DNA from: an uncultured Anaerolineae bacterium | GTDB lineage: Bacteria > Chloroflexota > Anaerolineae > Promineifilales > Promineifilaceae | Reading direction: 5' to 3' | DNA: 49,067 nucleotides | Assembly: GCA_937943625.1 (NCBI GenBank) | Contig: CALEAD010000076.1 | Span: 1-49,067 of the forward strand | In this document: positions 33,706 to 40,568 of the stretch, one piece after another | Position numbering within the stretch: the first letter of the stretch is position 1 | Layout: every line of letters begins with the position of its first letter | The notes under the pieces: model-generated | Database searches by the model: none | Told to the model about the DNA's origin: nothing | The model's input: the letters and a program-made list of their open reading frames with translations, nothing else | Position numbers and translations under genes: made by a program

Positions 33706-34905
33706 CTACTTCTCCATCTGCCGCAGTGCCTGATACGCCAGGCGCGGTGTGCCATCTGGCAACACAATTGCCCACCACCACTGCTCATGCAGCTCTGGCT
33801 GCCAATCATAGTCGGCAATATATACTGTTGTCATTGGCCCAATCCAGGGCCGCCAGTGCACCTGCGCATATTGGTAGGCGCGCACCAGGTAATCGGCCTG
33901 CTCCTGCTCGCTGACGCCGTGCCAGGTGTAGTCTGGATGGTAGGTTTGTGCCAGCATCCAGCCCATTTCTAAGATAGCTACCTGCTTGGCGCTGTCGCCA
34001 TTGGCAATCATGATTGCGCGCATGTCCTCCACGTGGCGAAAGGCGAACCAGCGCCCGCCACCGTAGCCGCTGGCCGGATCGGCGACAACGGCTGGGTCTA
34101 ACTCTGGCGGCGCTTTATAGCCGGGTGCATGAATCCCCAGCACGTCGAAGTAAGGCGCTGCACCAGCGTCGTACATGCCCTGCAAAAAGTCGGCATCCGG
34201 CATGGCCAGCGGGGGCTGCGTGCCGGTGGGGGCCAGGCCGGCGGAGATAACAATCGCCTGCGGATCGGCCGCTTTAATCGCTTCGTAGCAGACACGCAGC
34301 AGGGCCGTATACTCAGTGGGGTTGGGGGGGCGCCCACCCCACTCGCGGCTGAGGTTAGGTTCGTTCCATACCTGGTAGGCGGCAATGCGCCCGCGATAGC
34401 GTATGGCGACTGCGCCGCAGAAGTCGCCAAAGTCCTGGTAATTGACGGGTGGCTGGTTGGCGATGATTTGTTCATCCGGCAAAGAGGCCACCGACCAGAG
34501 GGGTTGCTGGTCGAGGCGGGCAATGAGCTTCAGGCCGTTCGCTTCAGCGGCGTCTACCAGCAGGTCAGGACGATACCAGTCATATTGCCCCTTGACCAGC
34601 CCCTCGATGTCGCGCCAGGGAAATTTTTGCTTGACGTAGGTAAAGCCCATCTCTGCCACCAGGCGGAAGTCGCGCTGAATCATTTCCGGTCGCCACCAGA
34701 GCACGGTGTGTATGGCGTAGGCGGGCGAAGGGAAGTGCTGAATGACCGCACGGCCGTCCATCAGCACCGGCGGCGTGGGTGTCGGGGTAGGTGCGGGTGG
34801 AGCAACGGCCGTTTTGCCCCGACACCCCACCAAAAGCAACAGCAACAGCACAAGGAGAGATTGGAGATCAGAGCTTGAAGAGTGAAACCGATCTCTAATC
34901 GCCAA
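33706..34905 (-). CDS. secreted GH-A-type glycosidase-like lipoprotein 1
   Basis: About 399 residues with lipobox LVGC (Cys28) and a Pro/Thr linker. The single (beta/alpha)8-type domain has the clan GH-A acid/base motif VWNEPN and a likely nucleophile in AILEMGW. Middle sequences YEAIKAADPQAIVISAGLAPTG and DVLGIHAPG are shared with the next two genes. Substrate is unknown. The start is unclear: the frame begins with TTG at 34905 with AAGGGA almost touching it, and no ATG precedes the lipobox, so a downstream TTG or GTG is possible. The 17-base gap from the next gene suggests an operon. Confidence 0.82.
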   Translation of the reverse strand: MAIRDRFHSSSSDLQSLLVLLLLLLVGCRGKTAVAPPAPTPTPTPPVLMDGRAVIQHFPSPAYAIHTVLWWRPEMIQRDFRLVAEMGFTYVKQKFPWRDIEGLVKGQYDWYRPDLLVDAAEANGLKLIARLDQQPLWSVASLPDEQIIANQPPVNYQDFGDFCGAVAIRYRGRIAAYQVWNEPNLSREWGGRPPNPTEYTALLRVCYEAIKAADPQAIVISAGLAPTGTQPPLAMPDADFLQGMYDAGAAPYFDVLGIHAPGYKAPPELDPAVVADPASGYGGGRWFAFRHVEDMRAIMIANGDSAKQVAILEMGWMLAQTYHPDYTWHGVSEQEQADYLVRAYQYAQVHWRPWIGPMTTVYIADYDWQPELHEQWWWAIVLPDGTPRLAYQALRQMEK

Positions 34906-34922
34906 TCCCTTAAATTTCCGTC

Positions 34923-36224
34923 TCAGGGTCGCTTCTCCATTGCTGCCACGGCGCCAAAGGCCGGACGTGGCGCGCCGTTCAAGTCAATAATGCTGTAGGG
35001 CACGGGGTCGTCGGTTGGCCCCCCCCCCTTGTTGCCAAAGTCGAAGTTGAACAAGAAAGCCAGCCACACATAGCCAGAGTCATGCATCTGGTTGAACGCC
35101 TTCACAATAAAGTCCGCCTGCTCTTGCAGGGTGTTATCTTGGGCAAACTCAAAGCCAATTGGGTAAGCGTCGTATCCTTCGCTGCTGGCCCAGCCAAACT
35201 CGGTCACACACAACTTTTTGGCAGGGTTGATGGCGCGCACTTTTTCGGCGTATACGTCCAGCGTGGTTTTGAAGCTCCAGCTATGGTGGGGGTTATCAAA
35301 AGGGCCACGAAAAACGGCCGTTGCCGCATCGGGGGTGTTGCCTGTCTGGTCATACGCCACATCGGGGCCAATGTTGTAGCCATTGTGGTGTACGCCCACA
35401 CAGTCGGCATAATTGAGCAAGCCGGCGGGCAGCGCCCGGTCTAACCACTGGAAGTCGTCAATCCAGCGAATCCAGTCGCCGCCACCCGTGGGGGCCAGCG
35501 CGCCGCTGATCACAATAATGTTTGGATCTTTGGCCTTAATGGCGTTATAGGCAATTTGCAAGAAGCGTACGTAATCTTCTGGGTTAACGCCATTTGCCGT
35601 CGTCCACTCACGGTCCAGGTTTTGCTCGTTCCACACCTCAATGGCGTCTACCTTGCCCTCATAGCGCGTCAGTAATTCTGTCAGGAAGCGGGCATATTCG
35701 TTGTAATCGTCAGGCGGGCCATTTTCACCGCCGGCGGCGCGCGTCCATTCTGGTGCGCCCACCACACTCAGCATCAGGCGCAGGCCATGCTCATGCGCCT
35801 CGTTTATCACGCCATCATAAAAGAACCATTGCTCAACCTCTGGTTCAGGTTCGACCAGCCACCACTGAATTTGTACCTTCACCCAATCCATGCCCAACTG
35901 TTCGGCTACAGCCTGCATCGTTTGCACAGGGTCGCCGACGGTGGCGTTGCCGTGAATTTGGATGCCATAGCCAAAGCGGTCGGCTGGCCAGGGGGTCTTG
36001 AAGTCAGGTATTGGCGGTGCGGGCGGCACGGATGCGCCCCCCTGCTCGATGATAACGGCCGGGGGCGGAGGCAGGGTTGGCTGCTGGGTTGGCGATTCTA
36101 CTACGGCGGGCGGGGGAACTGTGGGGATAGGTGTGGGGTCAACGGCCGTTTCCGCCGCACCGCTGCCACATGCCGCCAACAACAAAAGCAAAATGAAACT
36201 GAGTAAGCGGATTGGGTTGTTCAT
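34923..36224 (-). CDS. secreted GH-A-type glycosidase-like lipoprotein 2
   Basis: 433 residues with lipobox LAAC (Cys19) and a long Pro-rich linker (about 25-80). The catalytic-type domain begins RFGYGIQIHGNATVGDP and has VEVWNEQN (acid/base Glu) and CVTEFGWASSEGYDAYP (nucleophile Glu). The segment AYNAIKAKDPNIIVISGALAPTG is nearly the same as in the neighbouring paralogues. The ATG at 36224 is preferred over the longer frame because the extension crosses a hairpin and repeats and the signal peptide starts here; AAGG lies nine bases upstream. Substrate unknown. Confidence 0.85.
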   Translation of the reverse strand: MNNPIRLLSFILLLLLAACGSGAAETAVDPTPIPTVPPPAVVESPTQQPTLPPPPAVIIEQGGASVPPAPPIPDFKTPWPADRFGYGIQIHGNATVGDPVQTMQAVAEQLGMDWVKVQIQWWLVEPEPEVEQWFFYDGVINEAHEHGLRLMLSVVGAPEWTRAAGGENGPPDDYNEYARFLTELLTRYEGKVDAIEVWNEQNLDREWTTANGVNPEDYVRFLQIAYNAIKAKDPNIIVISGALAPTGGGDWIRWIDDFQWLDRALPAGLLNYADCVGVHHNGYNIGPDVAYDQTGNTPDAATAVFRGPFDNPHHSWSFKTTLDVYAEKVRAINPAKKLCVTEFGWASSEGYDAYPIGFEFAQDNTLQEQADFIVKAFNQMHDSGYVWLAFLFNFDFGNKGGGPTDDPVPYSIIDLNGAPRPAFGAVAAMEKRP

Positions 36225-36244
36225 GTTTAGGACCTTTTTGGATA

Positions 36245-36312
36245 GAGAAGTTGGTTGGTTAGTTAGTTGGTTGACAAAGGAACCAGTTAATCGGCCAATA
36301 ACCAACAATATC
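36245..36312. repeat. TTGGTTAGTTGG intergenic repeat
   Basis: GAAGTTGGTTGGTTAGTTAG with TTGGTTGAC, and a divergent complementary AATAACCAACAA downstream. It belongs to the same low-complexity family as 127-260 and 40086-40135. Confidence 0.65.
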
Positions 36313-36315
36313 ATG

Positions 36316-36353
36316 TAAAAAGGGCGCGCTCCGGTATATACCAAAGCGCGCCC
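36316..36353 (-). terminator. strong intrinsic terminator
   Basis: Nine-pair stem GGGCGCGCT / AGCGCGCCC with an inner GGTATATACC palindrome, followed on the minus strand by TTTTTAC. It ends the transcript of the 990-residue protein gene before the next paralogue. Confidence 0.88.
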
Positions 36354-36410
36354 ATCTTTCGTACCAGGTGCCTGGCAGGTTTTGCCATTTAACCTGTCAG
36401 GGGCGTGGTG

Positions 36411-36503
36411 CAAGCGGTCTTTACGATTTGACCGCCGACCACTGAACGCAGACCATGATTTTGTCACGGATGGGCGGCTGCCGTCGGCCGTGTGCGGTCA
36501 GAA
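36411..36503 (+). repeat. dispersed ~95-bp GACCGCC element, copy 3
   Basis: GCAAGCGGTCTTTACGATTT, TTGACCGCCGACCACTGAA and GGCTGCCGTCGGCCGTGTGC match 10567-10680 in the same orientation and 47707-47797 in reverse. Confidence 0.7.
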
Positions 36504-36567
36504 ATTTGTAAAGCACCGTTTCTCGAAGAAATGAACCATACCCTGCCAGGTCTGAAAGGTTACGCTT

Positions 36568-39540
36568 TTACCGCAAGCGGCGCAGCGCCTCACACGCCGG
36601 GCAGCCACCACCGGGACGAATAATGGCATAGCCCGCCTGCGGATCAGCACCCCAGGTGGTAGAATCTACGTTCCAGACAATGAACAGGCGCACCTTGCCG
36701 CTGCTGGCTGAAAGGCTGGCCGCTTCGGCCAACCACTGCGCCTGCTGCGCCACGGTTGTGTTTTGGGCCCAGGCAAAGTTAGTCGGTAATGCCCCGTACC
36801 CTTCTGGTGAGAGGTAGCCTATTTCCGTAAAGCACAACGGCCGTGCCCCGCCAAACGCATTGTAGTACGTATTCACCATTCCCCAGAAGTAGCGCGTGTA
36901 ATGCTCACTGCGCGGGTCACCACTGGTTTGATTGGGCGAGATAATGCCTTCGTTGTAGTGAATGCCGATGCAGTCCATATAATTTGCGCCACCGGCGGCA
37001 GCCATTGCCACCATGTAGGGCCCATCATCACAACCATTGGCGCTGCATCCGCCGCCAAAGAAGCCGGTAGGCGCAGGCGCACCGCTGATAACCATAATGC
37101 GCGGGTTGGCTGCTTTGATGGCGTTATAGGCCGGCGCCAGCATGTTGTTGACATAACTGGCAGCGCTGATCTGTCCAGGCGGCCATTCGGCATCAATGTT
37201 CATCTCGTTCCAGACCTCAATGGCATCGGGTGGGTTTGGTAGAGAGGCTATAGCGCGCAGGAAGGCGGTGTAAGCGCCAAAGTCGGGCAACTGCGTGGGG
37301 TAAACCTGCCCAGGGATGGAGAGCAAAATTTTGAAGCCAGCGTTGTGTGCCTCATTAATCATGCCAACGGCCACATCCGCGCCCATGCCCGGACTCCACT
37401 TAATCTGGCGCTTGACCCAGGTCATGCCGGCATAGCTCATGATGCCATAGGGCGCGCCAAAGATTTGCCCGCCTAGCTCAAAGCCGGCGTTGCTGATGGG
37501 CGGCACAATCGGCGCTGGCGGCGCTCCCCCACCGGGAGGCGCGCCGCCGCCGGCCAGCGGGGGTGCTTCCACAACGGGCAGATTGGCGATGTTGATGCTG
37601 CTGTTGACGGTGACAAGGGTGGCAAAAATCCAGCCTTCCGTTGTACCATCTGGCAGAATGATGTTGAACCAGGCGTTATCGGCGCTGCGGCCAATGAGCT
37701 TGACGCGCGCGCCAGGGTTAAGCCCACCAGAGATGAGGCCGTAGCCAAGACCGGGACCGGTGCGCACGTTGGCGCCGGTGTTTACCACGGCGTCGGCGTC
37801 ACCAGGGGAGAGCGGCGCGGTTGGTGGGGCGGTTGTGCCGGTTGGTTGTGTGGGCGTTTCTGCCACCGGTTCTTCGACCGTTTCTACTACCGGGGCGGCA
37901 ATGGTGACAACGGCCGTACCCAAACGTGCCAACGTATCACCCAGGGCAAAGTCGGCATGGATGCTGTACGTTCCTTCAGAAGCAGCGCCATTCCAGGCAA
38001 AAGTCAGGTCGCTGCCGCTGGCGCTGGCCAGCACATTTTCCTCGGCGTCGCGCACGGTCCAGACAATGGCGGCGTCGGTGGGTGGGGGGGCGGCGGCGGC
38101 GCCGTTTAGGCTGGCCAGGGCGGCGGCGTAGCCGGGGCCGTTACTCACCTGCCCCAGCCCGCGCACCTGCACGCCGCGCAGCCCATACCGTTCGGCAAAG
38201 CGGGCGCGGTAGTTGAGGGCGGCTTCGTGTCCCAGCCAGACGGTGCGCGTCTGGCCATTTTGTTGGTAGGTGTATTGATACGTGAGGCTGGTGCCGTCCC
38301 ATTCCAGGGGGCCGGCTGTGCCGGAGAGGGCGACTTCAACGGCCGTTTCCGGCTCTATCTCTTCCCCTCCGGCCACAAATTGCAGCTTGCCAAAATTTGC
38401 CAGCGCCTCGTCGTTACTTATTTCGATAAAGATTTCGCCGATACCATCTACGGCCGTTGCGCCAATTTGCATCACCAGCTTCTGGCGGTCAATCAGGCGC
38501 AAAGCATGACGCAACATCTGTTCGGCGGGGCCGTTGTCTGTATAGGCGGTGGGGGCAAAGGGCAATTGCAGCACGACAAAGTCAGCAGCCTGGCCCAGGG
38601 CAGCCCAATCTTGCCCGCCCGTGTCCCAACTGCCGCCTACAGAAATGGCCGGAGCCAGCACCACCGCCAGTTGTAGATTTTGCGCGCGCAAGGTGTCGCC
38701 CAGCGTGCGCACAAAGGCAGAATAGGCTGCTTGCTGAACGGCCGTTGCCCCCTGGTAGTCCAGCATAATGCCTGCATAGCCACCATCCAGGGCGCGGTTA
38801 AGCAGCTCATTAATGTGGCTGGCTTGTACGGCGCTTTGCCCAAGCAACTGGCTGAGCGAATCTGTATCTACGATCAGGCCGGTGTTAGTCACACGCAGAT
38901 ATTGCAGGTAGGGACCATTGGGTACATCCACCACTTCTCCACCCAGCATCCCGTTGGCCATGAGCGTGAGCGTGCCAGCGCTGACTTCATTGATGAGTGG
39001 CAGCGTTTCCAGGGGGAAGGCCTGCGTGGGCAGCAGGGTGGCGCCGATCATGCGGGGGGCAGCGCTGGTTTGTCGCGCCAGGGCTACCACTTGCGGCTGT
39101 GCCGGGATGGCTGGCGTTAGCGCGTTTCCCTCCAGACGGCTGGGCAAAAAGCGCCAGGCTGTGCTATCCCAGCCGTAAAGGTCAGTCTGATTGGGGTCTG
39201 TGCCAGCAGGCAAAGGCAGGCTGATGGGTTGGTTGTCTGAGCCGTAGCTGACACGATATACGTCACCAACGGCCGTTATCGTTTGCGGCAAGGCTGGCGC
39301 ATCGGTGATAGCGGTAAGGGTAGTCGTGGCGGGGGAAACGGCCGTTTCTCCTGCACTGGTTGTTGGTGAAGCCTCGTTTCCAGGGCTAACCACACCGGCT
39401 GTTTCACTGGCACCCCCTCCCAGTCTGTCTAGCAAAGAAATAGGGGGCAACAGCAGCCCGGCCACAATAAGCGCCACAACGACAACGAATCCCACAATAA
39501 GCAGGCCGTTTGATCGTTTTGGGGTTTCTGAATCTTGCAT
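36568..39540 (-). CDS. multidomain secreted protein: GH18-like, SH3b and GH-A-type domains
   Basis: 990 residues. An N-terminal anchor helix (about 13-35) and a Thr/Ser linker precede a ~400-residue domain resembling the YaaH/GH18 fold (YLQYLRVTNTGLIVDT..., GGYAGIMLDYQG, AVVLAPAISVGG, LRGVQVRGLGQVS). In the active-site strand the usual final Glu is Gln (LDYQ), so this domain may be inactive. Then come a beta domain, an SH3b domain (NVRTGPGLGYGLISGGLNPGARVKLIG...WIFATLV) and a C-terminal GH-A-type domain with VWNEMN and CFTEIGYLSPEGYG. It is probably a cell-wall-binding glycosidase. The start has AGGGAG about ten bases upstream within a TTTTCAAGGGAGA block. It is paralogous to the next two genes. 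Confidence 0.85.
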   Translation of the reverse strand: MQDSETPKRSNGLLIVGFVVVVALIVAGLLLPPISLLDRLGGGASETAGVVSPGNEASPTTSAGETAVSPATTTLTAITDAPALPQTITAVGDVYRVSYGSDNQPISLPLPAGTDPNQTDLYGWDSTAWRFLPSRLEGNALTPAIPAQPQVVALARQTSAAPRMIGATLLPTQAFPLETLPLINEVSAGTLTLMANGMLGGEVVDVPNGPYLQYLRVTNTGLIVDTDSLSQLLGQSAVQASHINELLNRALDGGYAGIMLDYQGATAVQQAAYSAFVRTLGDTLRAQNLQLAVVLAPAISVGGSWDTGGQDWAALGQAADFVVLQLPFAPTAYTDNGPAEQMLRHALRLIDRQKLVMQIGATAVDGIGEIFIEISNDEALANFGKLQFVAGGEEIEPETAVEVALSGTAGPLEWDGTSLTYQYTYQQNGQTRTVWLGHEAALNYRARFAERYGLRGVQVRGLGQVSNGPGYAAALASLNGAAAAPPPTDAAIVWTVRDAEENVLASASGSDLTFAWNGAASEGTYSIHADFALGDTLARLGTAVVTIAAPVVETVEEPVAETPTQPTGTTAPPTAPLSPGDADAVVNTGANVRTGPGLGYGLISGGLNPGARVKLIGRSADNAWFNIILPDGTTEGWIFATLVTVNSSINIANLPVVEAPPLAGGGAPPGGGAPPAPIVPPISNAGFELGGQIFGAPYGIMSYAGMTWVKRQIKWSPGMGADVAVGMINEAHNAGFKILLSIPGQVYPTQLPDFGAYTAFLRAIASLPNPPDAIEVWNEMNIDAEWPPGQISAASYVNNMLAPAYNAIKAANPRIMVISGAPAPTGFFGGGCSANGCDDGPYMVAMAAAGGANYMDCIGIHYNEGIISPNQTSGDPRSEHYTRYFWGMVNTYYNAFGGARPLCFTEIGYLSPEGYGALPTNFAWAQNTTVAQQAQWLAEAASLSASSGKVRLFIVWNVDSTTWGADPQAGYAIIRPGGGCPACEALRRLR

Positions 39541-39549
39541 TTGTAACTT

Positions 39550-39690
39550 CTCCCTTGAAAATGACCGCCGACGGCTGACGGCCGACGGCTGACCGCCACC
39601 TGCGGTCTGCGGTTTACGGTCAGCGCTCTACCTTGTAAATGGAACCTGCGTTCCGTTTTCATTCATCGTGGCGTGATGGTGCGTCACGGT
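39550..39690 (-). repeat. GACCGCC element fragment with CGCAGGTT block
   Basis: Minus strand: CATTTTCAAGGGAGA next to several GACCGCCGACGG-like blocks (39553-39632), then GGAACGCAGGTTCC and GAATGAAAACGG (about 39638-39666). The arrangement mirrors that upstream of the glucokinase gene. Confidence 0.65.
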
Positions 39691-39731
39691 GCAGGATGCC
39701 GCAAAAAAGGGTGATCATCACAACCCTACAC

Positions 39732-39757
39732 AAAAAAGCGGCTATGGAAAAGCCGCG
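39732..39757 (-). terminator. intrinsic terminator in the leader of the 990-residue protein gene
   Basis: Minus strand hairpin GCGGCT / AGCCGC (39756-39751 with 39743-39738) and a seven-base loop, followed by TTTTTT (39737-39732). No minus-strand gene lies directly upstream, so it ends a short RNA or acts as an attenuator. Confidence 0.8.
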
Positions 39758-39780
39758 CGGCAAACAAGTGGTATGGCAAG

Positions 39781-39809
39781 ATTCTACCCAAGCGGTTTCA
39801 AGTTGACAA
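39781..39809 (-). promoter_or_regulatory. minus-strand promoter before the leader terminator
   Basis: TTGTCA (39809-39804), 17-base spacer, TAGAAT (39786-39781). Predicted start near 39774; the transcript would reach the terminator after about 43 bases. Confidence 0.6.
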
Positions 39810-39919
39810 ACCAGGCAAAAATTGATAGGGAAAACGGTGAGAAATCGTTGCCTGACCGTGAGGAAATCATGAGAAAGGGCGGGGGAACAAAAAACATAAC
39901 GCAGCGCGTCTAAATCACC

Positions 39920-39947
39920 TTGACAGGCAAACGGCCGTTGCTATACA
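39920..39947 (+). promoter_or_regulatory. promoter of the SCP2-like gene
   Basis: TTGACA (39920-39925), 16-base spacer, TATACA (39942-39947). The spacer contains the ACGGCCGT palindrome. Predicted start is near 39954, leaving a ~200-base untranslated leader that includes a CAAACCAAC tract. Confidence 0.7.
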
Positions 39948-40156
39948 CTTGCCACAGTTCCCTAAAAATTTGTATCTACCGGGCCTGAGCGGTGCGAGAC
40001 AGTGGCTAGAAGGTTCTGGCTATTTGCAACTCTTGCTGCCAGCGCTTGCACCTGAGTAGTTACAAATGTTTGCTGATTGGCTGTTTTTTTGGTTTGCTTG
40101 CCAGCCTACCAACAAACCAACAAACCAAAAACAAGCACTTACCTAAGGAGATTCCC

Positions 40157-40477
40157 ATGCCAACCGTGACTGATATTTTCCGCGAGATGCCCAACCGCTT
40201 TAACGCCAGCGCTGCCGGGGACCTGAATGCTACTGTTCAGTTTCGCCTGAGCGGCGCAGGCGGTGGTGCCTGGTACGTGACCATTGCCGATGGCACACTA
40301 GAGGTAGATGAAGGGGAATTGGAAAACCCTAAAGCGGCGATTATTATGGATGCTAACGATTTTGTCGCCATGAGCACAGGCGAACTGAACGCCATGGCTG
40401 CTTTCATGGGGGGCAAAATTCAGGTAGAAGGTGACCTGGGTACCGTGATGCAGATGCAGTCTATCCTGGGACTGTAG
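40157..40477 (+). CDS. SCP2 sterol-binding-domain protein
   Basis: Small soluble protein of 106 residues made of one SCP2-like lipid-binding domain. It begins TVTDIFREMPNRFNASAAGDLNATVQFRLSG, continues through WYVTIADGTLEVDEGELENPKAAI and ends AAFMGGKIQVEGDLGTVMQMQS, all characteristic. It probably binds a lipid or other hydrophobic ligand; no partner is evident. The ATG at 40157 has AAGGAG six bases upstream, so the longer in-frame extension through a repeat tract is rejected. A strong terminator follows. Confidence 0.88.
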   Translation: MPTVTDIFREMPNRFNASAAGDLNATVQFRLSGAGGGAWYVTIADGTLEVDEGELENPKAAIIMDANDFVAMSTGELNAMAAFMGGKIQVEGDLGTVMQMQSILGL

Positions 40478-40528
40478 CTAAAACGCGCAACTTCTGCCAA
40501 AAGTTGCAGGGTTTGCAGTGACAACCAA

Positions 40529-40568
40529 AGAGCTCCAGGGTTGGATCTCCACCCTGGGGCTCTTTTTT
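40529..40568 (+). terminator. intrinsic terminator after the SCP2-like gene
   Basis: Thirteen-pair stem AGAGCTCCAGGGT / ACCCTGGGGCTCT (one G-U pair), nine-base loop, then TTTTTT. The T-run overlaps the stop codon (40567-40569) of the convergent deaminase gene. Confidence 0.9.

Larger units (their letters stand above)
36225..36567. other. repeat-rich intergenic region
   Basis: No gene. In order: a TTGGTTAG repeat tract (36245-36312), a strong minus-strand terminator (36316-36353), an inverted repeat CCTGGCAGGTT / AACCTGTCAGG (36370-36402) and a GACCGCC element (36411-36503). Confidence 0.8.
39541..40156. other. 616-base regulatory and repeat-containing gap
   Basis: Divergent region between the 990-residue protein gene (minus) and the SCP2-like gene (plus). 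It contains a TTTTCAAGGGAGA/GACCGCC block, a CGCAGGTT-type block, a minus-strand promoter-terminator pair, a plus-strand promoter, and a CAAACCAAC tract just before the SCP2-like gene. I see no convincing gene in it. Confidence 0.7.

Noticed and set aside
39689..39913. 74-codon plus-strand frame across the terminator and promoter region
   Set aside because: It crosses a hairpin terminator and a promoter, lacks a ribosome-binding site and has a random-looking Lys/Arg-rich composition.
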